Below are positions 50,946 through 61,660 of a DNA stretch of 64,000 bases, one piece after another. Source of the DNA: an uncultured Thiotrichaceae bacterium (GTDB lineage: Bacteria > Pseudomonadota > Gammaproteobacteria > Thiotrichales > Thiotrichaceae); assembly GCA_937925855.1 (NCBI GenBank), contig CALAMO010000016.1, forward strand, positions 1 to 64,000. The letters run 5' to 3'. Position 1 is the stretch's first letter, and each line of letters starts with the position of its first letter. Below the pieces are notes generated by a model that was not told the origin of the DNA, did not search any database, and worked only from the letters and a program-made list of their open reading frames with translations. Both the position numbers and the translations under genes were made by a program.

Positions 50946-51899
50946 TCAAATCAACTGCAATTCACGCAGTAAAAACAAACCCAGTGTCACGCTTACCATC
51001 GACAGCAGTGACGTTAGCGCAATTAACGCCGCCGCTAAATAGTGGTTGCCACCCAGCGCTCGCACCATCGGGTAGCTAGCGGTTGCCGTCGGAGCAGCGC
51101 TCATAAAAAACAATACGCCTAACGCTTCACCGCGCAACCCAAACAGCACGCCGCCCGCCACAATCGCCCCTGGCACTAAGACCAGTTTAGTCAGCGCCCC
51201 CCAATACACCGTCGCTGACGTGGAAAATTCACGCCAGCGAATCGCAGCACCACCACATAACAAAGCCAGCGGCAGCGCCATCAGTGCCAAATACGTCATC
51301 GCATCCAGCAGCACACCGGGTACTGGCACCTGCCACGCAGACACTAGCAGCGCGGTGACAATCGCCAAAATTAATGGATTCGTGCCAATCCTGCGCCACA
51401 GCACGCTAAATAGCGGCCGCTGCTCTGCACCAGACGCGGCCAGATGCCGGTTCAGCGTCAGCAGTGCCAGTACGTTAAATAGAATGGTCATGACGGCGAT
51501 ATAGACCGAGGCCACTGGCAGCACCGTTTCACCGAAGGCGTTGAGTGCAAAAGCCAGACCTACAATACCCATATTGCCGCGAAACGCGGCTTGTACAAAG
51601 GTGCTACGGTCAGCCTGTACCAGACGCGGTGCAACCAGCAACTCTAGCACCAAAAACACCAGCAGCGTCGCCGCCAGCGCATAAGCCAATAAGCCTAAGG
51701 GGAGGTCAATAAAACTGATGTGAATCAGTTTGGTGAAGAGCATACAGGGCAGCGCGACCTTAAACGCCAGTTCAGCACCCAGCCGGGCAAATTCATGATT
51801 AATCAGGCCGATGCGTTTCAGCACTATACCGGCCACAATCATTAAAAAGATGGGCGCAGTGACGCCGAAGGCGAAGGCCAGATTAGCACTGCCTTGCAT
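50946..51899 (-). CDS. AEC-family transporter
   Basis: About 317 residues with around ten hydrophobic helices in two halves, typical of the auxin efflux carrier/malonate permease (AEC) family. It begins FGVTAPIFLMIVAGIVLKRIGLI and has the repeat-half pattern PLALLCGGAAIRW. The frame extends to 51962, inside the SDR gene, but ATG 51899 before the first helix is more likely. The solute is unknown; the neighbours suggest a sugar acid or other organic anion. Confidence 0.85.
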   Translation of the reverse strand: MQGSANLAFAFGVTAPIFLMIVAGIVLKRIGLINHEFARLGAELAFKVALPCMLFTKLIHISFIDLPLGLLAYALAATLLVFLVLELLVAPRLVQADRSTFVQAAFRGNMGIVGLAFALNAFGETVLPVASVYIAVMTILFNVLALLTLNRHLAASGAEQRPLFSVLWRRIGTNPLILAIVTALLVSAWQVPVPGVLLDAMTYLALMALPLALLCGGAAIRWREFSTSATVYWGALTKLVLVPGAIVAGGVLFGLRGEALGVLFFMSAAPTATASYPMVRALGGNHYLAAALIALTSLLSMVSVTLGLFLLRELQLI

Positions 51900-51933
51900 T
51901 AGCGCAGTATCAGCAGTGCTTTGGGCGCCACAT

Positions 51934-52638
51934 TCACGCCAGCAAAATGCCTCCATCGACATCTACCGTGGTGCCGGTGACAAAATCATTCTCCAACAGG
52001 AAGATAATCCCGTGTGCGCATTCATCTGCTGTACCCGGACGCGGGATGAGGTTGCCACCGGTGAGGCGCTGATAGTGCGCGCTACGCTCATCGCCCTGCA
52101 ACGGCACCATCGGGGTATCAATCAGGCCAGGCGACATGACATTAATACGTCGGGGTTTAATTTCTTTGGCAATGCCCCGCACCATGGCCTCGACCGCGCT
52201 GCCGACGGAAGACAACGCAATCTGCCCGCTGCCGCATTTACGCGCCGGGGAGCCGCTGACCAACACCACCGAACCATGCTCCGGCATATGACCCAGACCA
52301 TAACGTACCACATTGGCATAGCCCCAGAGCTTATCGAATGAGCCTTGGTAGCCGGCCATATCCATGTCCATAAACGGGCCAAGCGCCCGATCACCGCCGG
52401 TGGCGGCGCTCACTAAAATATCAAACGGTGCCTGGGCTGCAAATAAGGCTTCCAACGCCGTCTGATCACGCACATCACAGGCAGCAGTGCTGACACCAGC
52501 GGGTAAATCAACAGCTTTATCTGGGTTGCGACTAATGGCGATAACCGTAGCGCCCTGCGCTGATAAGCGGTGTACCGTCGCCAAACCGATTCCTGAGGTG
52601 CCCCCAAAAACCAGCGCTTTCTTGCCTTTAATATCCAT
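51934..52638 (-). CDS. SDR-family protein lacking the usual Tyr and Lys
   Basis: 234 residues with a normal Rossmann core (ALVFGGTSGIGLATVHRLSAQG, ACDVRDQTALEALF) and C-terminal INVMSPGLIDTPMVP and GTTVDVDGGILL. The catalytic YxxxK has become LSSVG in QIALSSVGSAVEAMVRGIAKE, so both the Tyr and the Lys are absent, while a Ser (VLVSGS) remains in place. This is seen in a small SDR branch and implies altered chemistry or a binding role. Confidence 0.88.
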   Translation of the reverse strand: MDIKGKKALVFGGTSGIGLATVHRLSAQGATVIAISRNPDKAVDLPAGVSTAACDVRDQTALEALFAAQAPFDILVSAATGGDRALGPFMDMDMAGYQGSFDKLWGYANVVRYGLGHMPEHGSVVLVSGSPARKCGSGQIALSSVGSAVEAMVRGIAKEIKPRRINVMSPGLIDTPMVPLQGDERSAHYQRLTGGNLIPRPGTADECAHGIIFLLENDFVTGTTVDVDGGILLA

Positions 52639-52722
52639 TAATATGTTCCCTCAAGTCATGTGCATACTGCTTTAGTTGGCGCGATGTGCGCCCCTATTCC
52701 ATCATTGTGCGTGCTACCGCAA

Positions 52723-53205
52723 TTAGCAATAGTGAACCTCAATAATTTCATATTCACGAATGCCACTTGGGGCCTGCACCGTAGCGATATCGCCTTCTTC
52801 CTTACCAATCATGGCGCGGGCTACCGGTGAGGAAACTGCGATTTTACCCTGCTTCAAATCGGACTCGATATCGCCAACAATCTGATACTCGATGGTTTCA
52901 CCGCTGTCCAAATCTTCCAGCTCAACCCGTGCACCAAACACCACTTTCCCAGCGTTGGCGGCCCCGACGGTAGCCACATCAATAATCTGCGCGTTCGATA
53001 ACACCGCTTCCAATTCCTGAATGCGGCCTTCACAGAAACCCTGCTGTTCGCGCGCTGCGTGGTACTCGGCGTTTTCTTTTAGATCACCGTGTTCACGCGC
53101 TTCCGCAATGGCTTGCACAATACGCGGACGGTCTTGTTTTTTCAGGCGCTCTAACTCAGCCTTGAGTATTTCCGCACCGCTGGCGGTTAAGGGCGGTCTA
53201 TTCAT
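52723..53205 (-). CDS. greA: Transcription elongation factor GreA
   Basis: 160 residues. It rescues backtracked RNA polymerase by stimulating transcript cleavage. The N-terminal coiled coil has the acidic tip [21 protein letters not shown] with the two catalytic acidic residues, and the C-terminal FKBP-like domain includes [14 protein letters not shown]. Downstream of carB, as in most gammaproteobacteria. The start has AGGAT upstream. Confidence 0.97.
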   Translation of the reverse strand: MNRPPLTASGAEILKAELERLKKQDRPRIVQAIAEAREHGDLKENAEYHAAREQQGFCEGRIQELEAVLSNAQIIDVATVGAANAGKVVFGARVELEDLDSGETIEYQIVGDIESDLKQGKIAVSSPVARAMIGKEEGDIATVQAPSGIREYEIIEVHYC

Positions 53206-53304
53206 AACACTATCCTATTGGTCTGGCAGCGCTGTTTATTCCAAGGTTTCCCCCACAGCGCCTAAATCACTATCATCGCAGTATCGCATGAAAACGGGTG
53301 CTCA

Positions 53305-53323
53305 TCACCCCTGATCGGGGTGA
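53305..53323. promoter_or_regulatory. Hairpin between carB and greA
   Basis: TCACCCC-TGATC-GGGGTGA is a perfect seven-pair stem about 20 bases past the carB stop. It has no T run on the minus strand, so it is more likely an RNA processing or pausing element than a full terminator. The greA promoter may lie in the next 100 bases. Confidence 0.45.
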
Positions 53324-53345
53324 AAATCCGATAGTATGCTTAATT

Positions 53346-56300
53346 TTAAGCCATGCTAAGGTGTAGATCCTGTAGCCGATAAACCTGCTCATCAGCGGTA
53401 TAAGCCATCGCTAAGCAATGCGCCCGTGCACCCTCGATCGTCGTGCTGTACGTCACCTTATGCTGTAAGGCTTCGCGCCGAATCTCTGAGGAATCCAGGG
53501 TAGACTGCTCGCCCTCCGTGGTATTCACAATGAGCGCGATTTCATCATTCACAATCCTATCAATAATATTGGGCCGCCCTTCCTGTAGCTTATTCACCAC
53601 CTCACAGGCAATACCGGCCTCTTTTAACTCCCGCGCGGTACCCCGAGTCGCCACAATACTGAAACCTAAATCAACCAGCATACCGCCAATAGCACGCAAA
53701 TGCCGCCGATCCGCCTCGCGTACGCTAACAAAAGCCACGCCGCCCTGCGGATAAACGCCGCCCGCGCCGTAATGCGCTTTACCAAAGGCCTCAGCAAAGG
53801 TATGCCCTACCCCCATAACTTCACCCGTTGATTTCATTTCCGGGCTTAAGATCGGGTCAACCTCAGGAAATTTAATAAACGGGAATACCGCTTCTTTCAC
53901 CGAGAAATAACCAGGAATCACTTCCTCAGTTGCTTGTTGCTCGACCAGCGTCGTGCCCGCCATGCAACGTGCCGCAATTTTCGCCAGCGGGCGCCCCGTT
54001 GCTTTCGAGACGTAAGGTACGGTGCGCGAGGCACGCGGATTCACCTCTAACACATACACCGTATCACCCTTAATCGCGAACTGTGTATTCATCAGGCCAA
54101 TCACATTCAGCGCTTTTGCCATACGTGTTGCCTGCGCCCGCAGTTCATCCTGCATCGCCGGGCTGAGTGAATAAGGGGGGAGTGAACAAGCCGAATCACC
54201 GGAGTGAATCCCGGCCTGCTCAATATGCTGCATAATACCGCCAATCAGCACGTCCTCGCCGTCGCAAATCGCATCCACATCCACTTCCACCGCATCATCT
54301 AGAAAACGATCCAGCAGTACCGGCGACTCATTGGAGACAGAGACCGCCGTATTCATATAGCGCCGCAGTTCATTTTCATGATAAACGATTTCCATCGCCC
54401 GCCCGCCGAGGACGTAGGACGGCCTGACCACCAGTGGATAACCGACCTCTTCCGCCAGTCTGACGGCCTGGTCTAGGCTGCTGGCCGTGCGATTCGGCGG
54501 CTGCTTGAGGCCGAGGCGGTCAATCAGCTGCTGGAAGCGCTCACGGTCTTCCGCCAAATCAATCGAATCGGGCGAGGTGCCGATAATTGGCGCACCCAGC
54601 GCCTCCAAATCACGCGCCAGCTTCAGCGGAGTCTGGCCACCATACTGCACAATCACGCCGTGGGGCTGTTCGAGATCAACGATCTCCATCACATCCTCCA
54701 GCGTCAATGGCTCAAAATACAAACGGTCCGAGGTATCATAATCGGTGGACACGGTCTCCGGGTTACAGTTCACCATAATGGTTTCATAACCGTCGGCGCG
54801 CATCGCCAGCGCGGCGTGCACACAGCAGTAGTCAAACTCAATGCCCTGGCCGATGCGATTCGGCCCACCGCCTAACACCATAATCTTTTTACGCTGTGTT
54901 GGCTCAGATTCGCACTCTTCCTCATAAGTCGAATACATATAGGCCGTATCAGTCGCAAATTCCGCCGCGCAGGTATCGACCCGCTTATAAACTGGCTTCA
55001 CTCCCAGTTTTTTACGGGCGTTGCGAATGGCGCGCTCCTTTTCGTTCAGTAATTTTGCTAAGCGCCGGTCTGAGAAGCCCTTACGCTTCAAACGAAACAT
55101 TTCATCCGCACTCAAGTCATTCAGCAAACGCTCTTTCAGGCCGTTTTCCAGCGCGACCAGCTCTTCCATCTGCACCAGAAACCAGCGATCGATGTGACAC
55201 AGGCTGTGCACTTCCTCAATGTCCATGCCGTAGCGGAACGCATCAGCGACGTACAAAATGCGCTCAGCTTTCGGCTCCGTGAGCTCACGCCGCAAAATAT
55301 CTTTGGCATTCGGTGCGTCTCTGTCCAGGCGCTCATCCAGGCCGTCAATACCGGTCTCCAGACCACGCAGCGCTTTTTGCATCGATTCTTGGAAGGTACG
55401 CCCAATCGCCATCACCTCACCCACGGATTTCATTTGTGTGGTCAGGTTCGGGTCGGCTTTGGGGAATTTTTCAAAGGTAAAGCGTGGTATTTTAGTCACC
55501 ACGTAGTCGATGCTGGGCTCAAATGATGCCGGCGTGGCTCCCCCGGTGATTTCGTTGCGCAGCTCATCCAGCGTATAGCCAATCGCCAGCTTAGCCGCCA
55601 CTTTAGCAATCGGGAAGCCGGTGGCTTTAGAGGCCAGCGCGGAAGAGCGCGACACGCGGGGATTCATTTCGATCACAATAATCCGCCCGTCATGCGGATT
55701 AATCGAGAACTGTACGTTCGACCCACCGGTGTCAACACCGATTTTGCGCAGCACCGCCAGCGATGCATTGCGCAGCAGCTGGTATTCTTTATCCGTCAGT
55801 GTCTGTGCCGGTGCGACAGTGATGGAATCACCGGTGTGCACGCCCATGGGATCAAAGTTTTCAATCGAACAGACAATAATACAGTTATCATTACGATCCC
55901 GAACTACCTCCATCTCATATTCTTTCCAGCCGAGCAGCGATTCCTCTAAGAGCACCTCGGTCGTGGGCGACATATCCAAACCGCGCGCTACAATGGTCTC
56001 AAATTCCTGTTTATTATAGGCAATGCCGCCACCGGCCCCGCCCATGGTAAACGAAGGACGAATAATGACTGGGAAGCCCAATTCCTGCTGCGCAGCCCAG
56101 GCATCGCTCATGCTGTGAGCAATGAATGAAATGGCGGAACCCAGGCCAATCTCATCCATAGCGGTACGGAATTTTTCGCGATCCTCCGCCATGTCAATGG
56201 CTTCTTTAGTCGCGCCAATCATTTCCACTCCGAACTGTTCAAGCACGCCTTCACGCGCTAGATCCAGCGCACAGTTAAGCGCGGTCTGCCCGCCCATGGT

Positions 56301-56564
56301 AGGCAATAAGGTATCGGGGCGTTCTTTTTCAATGATTTTAGCCACTGTTTGCCAGCGAATCGGCTCGATGTAGATTGCATCAGCCATTTCCGGGTCGGTC
56401 ATAATGGTGGCCGGATTCGAGTTGACTAGAATCACCCGGAAACCTTCTTCCCGCAGGGCTTTACATGCCTGAGCACCGGAATAATCGAACTCACAGGCCT
56501 GACCGATTACAATCGGGCCAGCACCAATAATCAGAATACTTTTAATGTCACTACGTTTTGGCAT
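53346..56564 (-). CDS. carB: Carbamoyl-phosphate synthase large subunit
   Basis: 1072 residues, full length. The two homologous ATP-grasp halves are clear: [25 protein letters not shown] and its repeat [21 protein letters not shown], each followed by [11 protein letters not shown] or [10 protein letters not shown] and the ATP loops [10 protein letters not shown] and SYVLGGRAM. The C-terminal MGS-like allosteric domain ([22 protein letters not shown]) binds UMP and ornithine. It makes carbamoyl phosphate for arginine and pyrimidines together with CarA, 57 bases upstream. Confidence 0.98.
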   Translation of the reverse strand: MPKRSDIKSILIIGAGPIVIGQACEFDYSGAQACKALREEGFRVILVNSNPATIMTDPEMADAIYIEPIRWQTVAKIIEKERPDTLLPTMGGQTALNCALDLAREGVLEQFGVEMIGATKEAIDMAEDREKFRTAMDEIGLGSAISFIAHSMSDAWAAQQELGFPVIIRPSFTMGGAGGGIAYNKQEFETIVARGLDMSPTTEVLLEESLLGWKEYEMEVVRDRNDNCIIVCSIENFDPMGVHTGDSITVAPAQTLTDKEYQLLRNASLAVLRKIGVDTGGSNVQFSINPHDGRIIVIEMNPRVSRSSALASKATGFPIAKVAAKLAIGYTLDELRNEITGGATPASFEPSIDYVVTKIPRFTFEKFPKADPNLTTQMKSVGEVMAIGRTFQESMQKALRGLETGIDGLDERLDRDAPNAKDILRRELTEPKAERILYVADAFRYGMDIEEVHSLCHIDRWFLVQMEELVALENGLKERLLNDLSADEMFRLKRKGFSDRRLAKLLNEKERAIRNARKKLGVKPVYKRVDTCAAEFATDTAYMYSTYEEECESEPTQRKKIMVLGGGPNRIGQGIEFDYCCVHAALAMRADGYETIMVNCNPETVSTDYDTSDRLYFEPLTLEDVMEIVDLEQPHGVIVQYGGQTPLKLARDLEALGAPIIGTSPDSIDLAEDRERFQQLIDRLGLKQPPNRTASSLDQAVRLAEEVGYPLVVRPSYVLGGRAMEIVYHENELRRYMNTAVSVSNESPVLLDRFLDDAVEVDVDAICDGEDVLIGGIMQHIEQAGIHSGDSACSLPPYSLSPAMQDELRAQATRMAKALNVIGLMNTQFAIKGDTVYVLEVNPRASRTVPYVSKATGRPLAKIAARCMAGTTLVEQQATEEVIPGYFSVKEAVFPFIKFPEVDPILSPEMKSTGEVMGVGHTFAEAFGKAHYGAGGVYPQGGVAFVSVREADRRHLRAIGGMLVDLGFSIVATRGTARELKEAGIACEVVNKLQEGRPNIIDRIVNDEIALIVNTTEGEQSTLDSSEIRREALQHKVTYSTTIEGARAHCLAMAYTADEQVYRLQDLHLSMA

Positions 56565-56621
56565 TACTTTGGGCTTCCAGTTTTTGGGTTGCTTGTGGGT
56601 GCATGTCTGTGGATCATGGCA

Positions 56622-57758
56622 TTAACGCTTGGCCTGCATCAGCGCAATAAAATGGTCGAACACGGGGGCGACATCGTGCGGGCCTGGGCTGGCTTCGGGG
56701 TGTCCCTGAAAGCTAAACGCCGGGCAATCTGTGCGCTCAATACCCTGGAGGCTGTTATCAAACAATGAGCGGTGCGTGGCCACTAGATTATCCGGCAAAC
56801 TGGCTTCATCGATAGCAAAGCCGTGATTCTGACTGCTGATCATCACCGTTTTATCTTGTAAATTTTGTACGGGGTGATTCGCACCGTGATGCCCAAACTT
56901 CATCTTGAGAGTGCGCGCGCCGCTGGCTAGCCCCAAGAGCTGATGTCCCAGACAAATCCCGAAGGTGGGCACGCGCTGTTCTAGGATCTGCGCAATCGCT
57001 GTGATTGCATAATCACAGGGCTCGGGATCACCGGGGCCGTTGGAGAGAAACACCCCATCCGGCTGCATGGCGAGCACTTCAGCAGCAGGCGTACGCGCCG
57101 GTACCACGGTAACATGGCAGCCGCGATCCACTAGCATACGCAGGATATTGGTCTTAATGCCGTAGTCGTAGGCGACAACCTTGAAGTCGCTGTGCGTGCG
57201 GGTATCGGCACGCGCGGTTTCGGGGTCAAGCTGCCAGCTGCCCTCCGTCCAGGTATAGGCTTGGCTGACACTCACTTCCTGGGCTAAATCCATCCCCTTC
57301 AGGCCGGGAAAGGCTTGCGCTGAGGCCAAGGCAGCGGCGCGATCGGGTGCCTCGCCTGCGATTATGCAGCCGCGCTGCGCGCCTTTTTCACGTAGAATTC
57401 GCGTCAAACGCCGGGTATCAATATCCGCAATCGCCACAATCCCGTGGCGTTGCAGGTAGCTCCCTAGTGATTCTTCTGCCCGCCAGTTACTGTGCAAAGT
57501 AGGCACATCGCGCACGATAAGCCCAGCAGCCTGTACCGCCCCCGATTCCTGATCTTCCTGATTAACCCCGGTGTTACCAATATGCGGATAGGTCAGCGTT
57601 ACCATTTGCCGTGCATAGGAGGGATCAGTCAGAATTTCTTGATAACCCGTCAGTGCGGTATTAAACACCACCTCGCCGGTTGTTTTTCCATCGCTCCCGA
57701 TAGACTGCCCGCAAAAAACACTACCGTCTTCTAATACCAGTATTGCCTGTTTATTCAT
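56622..57758 (-). CDS. carA: Carbamoyl-phosphate synthase small subunit
   Basis: 378 residues from ATG 57758. It supplies ammonia from glutamine. The N-terminal half ([34 protein letters not shown]) precedes a class I glutamine amidotransferase domain with the nucleophile in [17 protein letters not shown] and the His-Glu pair in [13 protein letters not shown]. The frame continues another 93 bases upstream through a palindrome, so the ATG at 57758 (or 57773) is used. dapB, the usual upstream neighbour, is absent. Confidence 0.97.
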   Translation of the reverse strand: MNKQAILVLEDGSVFCGQSIGSDGKTTGEVVFNTALTGYQEILTDPSYARQMVTLTYPHIGNTGVNQEDQESGAVQAAGLIVRDVPTLHSNWRAEESLGSYLQRHGIVAIADIDTRRLTRILREKGAQRGCIIAGEAPDRAAALASAQAFPGLKGMDLAQEVSVSQAYTWTEGSWQLDPETARADTRTHSDFKVVAYDYGIKTNILRMLVDRGCHVTVVPARTPAAEVLAMQPDGVFLSNGPGDPEPCDYAITAIAQILEQRVPTFGICLGHQLLGLASGARTLKMKFGHHGANHPVQNLQDKTVMISSQNHGFAIDEASLPDNLVATHRSLFDNSLQGIERTDCPAFSFQGHPEASPGPHDVAPVFDHFIALMQAKR

Positions 57759-57780
57759 TCGTGTTTGTTCCATACAATAA

Positions 57781-57804
57781 CGGGATGAGTAGGTACTCAT
57801 CCCG
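57781..57804. promoter_or_regulatory. Perfect 24-bp dyad in the carA leader
   Basis: CGGGATGAGTA and TACTCATCCCG are perfect 11-base arms two bases apart, ending 22 bases before the carA start. As RNA it forms a stable hairpin followed by a U-rich but interrupted TTATTGT on the minus strand. It may act as an attenuator or a DNA operator for pyrimidine or arginine control. Confidence 0.6.
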
Positions 57805-57906
57805 TAGTAATTTCGTGGCCTAGCACATACGCAGGGTATACACCCTCGCAAACATAGAAGCCTGCAGCTCCTAAAGTAATATATTAACGTTTGCTTAGCG
57901 GGGTGT

Positions 57907-58500
57907 CTATGACTTACGCCAGCACAACAGCCGGTTATTCGCGGGCATCGTCTGATCTTGTTCCAGTATCATACCCGCCTGCTGCGCCAGCTGATCGACC
58001 GCCTCAAGGTCCCGAATCGCCCGCTCCGGGTGCTGTGCGCTAAGCCACTGGTCGAACTGGGCATTGCTGGCGCTGGTGTACTGACCTGCGTAATTAAAGG
58101 GCCCATAAACCAATAGCCGTCCGCCCAGCGGCAGTAGTGCGCCCGCACCCGCGATGCAAGCCGCCACCATCGGCATACTCATGATATGAAAGGTATTAGC
58201 AGTGAAGATCGCATCAACCGCCAGCTGCGGCCAGTCCGGCTGTAAAACATCTAAGGTGAGCGGGCCGTGCACATTAGCGAGCTGAGCATCTTCCAGCCAG
58301 CACTGAATACCGGCATGATAGGCGGCCTGATCACTGGTATACCAAGCGAGGTGCGGCATGGCCGCCGCAAAGTGCACGGCGTGCTGCCCGGTGCCACTGC
58401 CAATTTCCAACACCGCTTGCTGCTGTCGCAGCAGTGGACGAATAGCGCTGAGAATAGGTGCCTGATTCTGGACACAGGATTCGGCGTAGGGTTTATTCAT
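57907..58500 (-). CDS. DUF938 SAM-dependent methyltransferase-like protein
   Basis: 197 residues. [22 protein letters not shown] is the DUF938 start, [20 protein letters not shown] the SAM site, and [24 protein letters not shown] with [25 protein letters not shown] are diagnostic. The substrate of the family is unknown. It begins seven bases after the xylulokinase stop and ends about 100 bases before the carA leader dyad. Confidence 0.92.
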   Translation of the reverse strand: MNKPYAESCVQNQAPILSAIRPLLRQQQAVLEIGSGTGQHAVHFAAAMPHLAWYTSDQAAYHAGIQCWLEDAQLANVHGPLTLDVLQPDWPQLAVDAIFTANTFHIMSMPMVAACIAGAGALLPLGGRLLVYGPFNYAGQYTSASNAQFDQWLSAQHPERAIRDLEAVDQLAQQAGMILEQDQTMPANNRLLCWRKS

Positions 58501-58507
58501 AGTTCAC

Positions 58508-59968
58508 TCAAAGCGCATCAAGCAGCGGATACAGCGCCTGATAGCGCGCATAAGCCGCCGCATAGGCGTCCTGCTGCTGCGTCTCCGGCTCCAGCGTGTG
58601 CGCAATAGCTGGTGGCGTACACACCGCTGCCGGATCAGCTCCGGTGGCAGCGATTAATCCCAGACGCGCCGCACCAAAGGCCGCACCAAAATCACCCTCA
58701 GCGGGCACATCCACCGGCATATCCAACACCGTCGCCAGCAGATTCAGCCAGTAGCGGGAGCGTGAACCACCACCAACGGCAGTCACGCGCGCCAGCTGAG
58801 TTCCCGCTGTTTGCAGCGCGCTGAGATTATCGCGAATCGCAAAGGCCACACCTTCCAGCACTGCCTGCGTTAGCACCTGCTGATCGGACTGATGACTCAG
58901 TCCAACAAAAGCGGCGCGAATTTCAGCATTATTATGCGGCGTCCGCTCTCCTGCCAAATAAGGCAGAAAGCTCACCCCAGAGGGCGCGCGTAAACCATCG
59001 CCAAGCGCAGCAGTCAACTCAGCCGCAGGCCGGTCACACAACCTGGCGTACCAGTTAAGCGCATCGGTCGCCGCCAAAATTACACCCATTTGATGCCAAG
59101 TTGCCGGCAGCGCATGGCAGAAGGTATGCACCGCGCTATCTGGGTTGGGCTGGTAGGCCGCGTTTGCGGCAAACAGCACCCCAGAAGTGCCGAGGGAAAC
59201 AAACGCCTGTCCGGCTTGAATCGTGCCCATGCCACAGGCCGAGGCGGCATTATCACCACCACCGCCCGCAATCAGTACGGGCTGCGTGATGCCCCAGCGC
59301 TGCTGCAATTCTGCTCTTAACTGGCCGCTCACAGCGCTGCCTTCAACCAAGTCTGGCATCTGTTCACGCCGCATCGCGCTGGCCGCTAATAAGTCCTCTG
59401 ACCAAGCGCGCTGGCCGACATCCAGCCACGCGGTGCCAGAAGCATCAGACAGGTCGGATACAGAGTCGCCGCTCAGCCACAGGCGCACATAGTCTTTGGG
59501 CAGCAGTACTTTAGCCACCCGCTCAAACAGCTGCGGCTCATACTCACGCACCCACAGCAGCTTGGGTGCGGTGAACCCAGGGAACACGATATTACCAGAC
59601 TGTGCCCTAAACAGCGGATTGGCATCCAGTGCGGCGGCCTGTTCATGGCTGCGGGTATCATTCCATAACATACAGGGGCGTAATACCTGATCCGCCTGAT
59701 CCAATAGCGTCGCTCCGTGCATCTGACCGGATAGCCCGATACCCCGCACGGCGGCCAGCGCCTGTGGGTGGCTTTGCTTCAGCGCATCCAAGGTGCTTGC
59801 CGTTGCGCTAAGCCAGTGCGCAGGGTTTTGCTCTGACCAGCCGGGGTGTGGGCGGGATACCTCCAAGGCGCTGCTGGCAGAAGCGACAATGGACGGCTGC
59901 CCCGCAGACGGCTCATCGATTAAGACACTTTTCACCCCCGAGGTGCCAACATCAATCCCTAAAAACAT
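58508..59968 (-). CDS. xylB: Xylulokinase
   Basis: 486 residues of the FGGY kinase family. FLGIDVGTSGVKSVLID is the phosphate 1 loop, HPGWSEQNPAHWL, GIGLSGQMHGATLLD and CMLWNDTRSHEQAA are the xylulokinase substrate motifs, and IAGGGGDNAASACGMGTI plus VTAVGGGSRSRYWLNLLA form the ATP site. It phosphorylates D-xylulose for the pentose phosphate pathway. It lies 24 bases after the ASPIC gene in an operon led by a ROK protein, but no xylose isomerase or transporter is in the window. Confidence 0.95.
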   Translation of the reverse strand: MFLGIDVGTSGVKSVLIDEPSAGQPSIVASASSALEVSRPHPGWSEQNPAHWLSATASTLDALKQSHPQALAAVRGIGLSGQMHGATLLDQADQVLRPCMLWNDTRSHEQAAALDANPLFRAQSGNIVFPGFTAPKLLWVREYEPQLFERVAKVLLPKDYVRLWLSGDSVSDLSDASGTAWLDVGQRAWSEDLLAASAMRREQMPDLVEGSAVSGQLRAELQQRWGITQPVLIAGGGGDNAASACGMGTIQAGQAFVSLGTSGVLFAANAAYQPNPDSAVHTFCHALPATWHQMGVILAATDALNWYARLCDRPAAELTAALGDGLRAPSGVSFLPYLAGERTPHNNAEIRAAFVGLSHQSDQQVLTQAVLEGVAFAIRDNLSALQTAGTQLARVTAVGGGSRSRYWLNLLATVLDMPVDVPAEGDFGAAFGAARLGLIAATGADPAAVCTPPAIAHTLEPETQQQDAYAAAYARYQALYPLLDAL

Positions 59969-59992
59969 AAGCTCTCCTGTCTTCCAGCCATG

Positions 59993-61660
59993 CTAGTCAG
60001 CGGCTTCAGGGTACCAATACCGTACCCGGTCACTGCCCTTTTCAATGAGCGCAAACTGATTGGCAAATAAACGATACGGCGCACTCCAGCTGCCATCAGG
60101 CCATTGAATACGCACCTGCGCCCGTTCGGCCACGCCCAGCCCAATATGCACAAAACCCATGTGGCCAGAGGCATGACCGCCGCCGACCTGGATTTTCCGA
60201 ATCTGCGTGAGATTACCGGTTTTAATAGCAATTGTCGCCCCGAGTGCGAAGTGATTGTGACCGGGCTGGCGCACTTCCAGCTGCAGCCAGTTACCCATCG
60301 GGCGTACACCCCAGTCGGTGAGCGCGCCGCGATTTCTAAATACGCTCACGGGGGCCGCACGATTCACCACGATTAAATCCAGCAGGCCATCACTATTAAA
60401 ATCGGCAACCGCCGCACCACGCCCACGCCGATCCAGCGCAATGCCCGCCGCCAGTCCGGCTTCTTTAAAGCGCTGATCAAACTGCCCTAACAATAGATTA
60501 TCCGGGTCGAAGGCGGTGAAATCTGGCATGCTTTCCACATTGCCTTTGGCGATATACAAATCAAGGCGGGCATCATTATTAAAGTCAGCAAATTCAGCAT
60601 GCCAGCCGGTGGAAGGTCGTAAATCGTCACCGGTATAGGGTCGGTGAGCGGTCGCGCCACGCTCCAGCGCAATGTCACGATACACCGGGCGATCTTCCTC
60701 CGCCTCATCATCCAAGATCTGGATGCGGGTATCCCCCATCGAGGTCAGCACATACTCCGGGTAACCGTCGCCGTTTAAATCACCCTCGGCAATCCCCATG
60801 CCCCAGATCATCACCCGTTCCCAACCTTCGTAGCGGGTATAGCGCCTAGGCGGGCGACCCGGCGGCACATGCCACAGCTGCTCCTCACCGCCACGATAAT
60901 AATGCCGGTCATTCGAGATGCGCAGCGCCGCCTCACCCGTTTTATTCCAGTCCGTGAATAGCATAGACAGCGCACAGTGACCGGGGGTAAGCGCCATGGG
61001 TTCTGAATAGTTCGGTAGAGCCCGGGACACGGGTACAGCAGAATCAGCCGCCGCGCCGCTCGTCAGTGGCCGCAGCAGCGCATTGTCCGCACAGGTTCCC
61101 CAAGGTGAACCCGGTGCTGAACGATCCACATAATTCCCAAAGGCCAAGGTCGGAAACATGGACTCGGCCTCAAAGGTGGCGCTGAATGCGGTTGTCCAGG
61201 CCTTACCACCGTCGAACTGCCAGGCTTTATTCACCTTAGTGAACTGGCAGTCCTTTTCACCGCGCAGCAGAATATTGCGCCCCACCCGCAGCAGCACCAA
61301 ATCCAGCCGACCATCATTATCCATATCAAGTGGATAAGCGCCCAGAACCTTAGTCAGATCCCGCGCAGACAGATTCAAGGACTGCGGCTGAAAGCGTAAG
61401 GCAGCGCCGGTCTCACTGCGATTAATAAACAGCTGGGCCGGGTGTTTCCCTCCGGCCAAAAACACATCCGGCTTGCGATCATGATTGCAGTCGAAAGTGG
61501 CGATACCGCCGCCGACAAAATACTCCCACGGGCCGTCGTATTGATGGTTGATCCCAGCGCTGCCGGTTGCAGGCGCTAGTTTTGGAATATCAGCGGCGGC
61601 TTGCACCCCCAGGCTTAAACTACAGAGCAGCAGCCAGCCGCCAAAATGGCCCAGGCTCAT
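59993..61660 (-). CDS. Secreted FG-GAP/VCBS protein with ASPIC/UnbV domain (CRTAC1-like)
   Basis: 555 residues with a signal peptide (GGWLLLCSLSLGVQA). Calcium-binding FG-GAP repeats are seen as GGGIATFDCNHDRKPDVFLA, YPLDMDNDGRLDLVLL, AEGDLNGDGYPEYVLT and AVADFNSDGLLDLIVVN, forming a probable beta-propeller. The C-terminus is the ASPIC/UnbV domain (WLQLEVRQPGHNHFALGATI, GHMGFVHIGLG, RIQWPDG). It overlaps the di-heme gene by four bases, so the two products are probably made together and may form an extracellular pair. Confidence 0.88.
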   Translation of the reverse strand: MSLGHFGGWLLLCSLSLGVQAAADIPKLAPATGSAGINHQYDGPWEYFVGGGIATFDCNHDRKPDVFLAGGKHPAQLFINRSETGAALRFQPQSLNLSARDLTKVLGAYPLDMDNDGRLDLVLLRVGRNILLRGEKDCQFTKVNKAWQFDGGKAWTTAFSATFEAESMFPTLAFGNYVDRSAPGSPWGTCADNALLRPLTSGAAADSAVPVSRALPNYSEPMALTPGHCALSMLFTDWNKTGEAALRISNDRHYYRGGEEQLWHVPPGRPPRRYTRYEGWERVMIWGMGIAEGDLNGDGYPEYVLTSMGDTRIQILDDEAEEDRPVYRDIALERGATAHRPYTGDDLRPSTGWHAEFADFNNDARLDLYIAKGNVESMPDFTAFDPDNLLLGQFDQRFKEAGLAAGIALDRRGRGAAVADFNSDGLLDLIVVNRAAPVSVFRNRGALTDWGVRPMGNWLQLEVRQPGHNHFALGATIAIKTGNLTQIRKIQVGGGHASGHMGFVHIGLGVAERAQVRIQWPDGSWSAPYRLFANQFALIEKGSDRVRYWYPEAAD

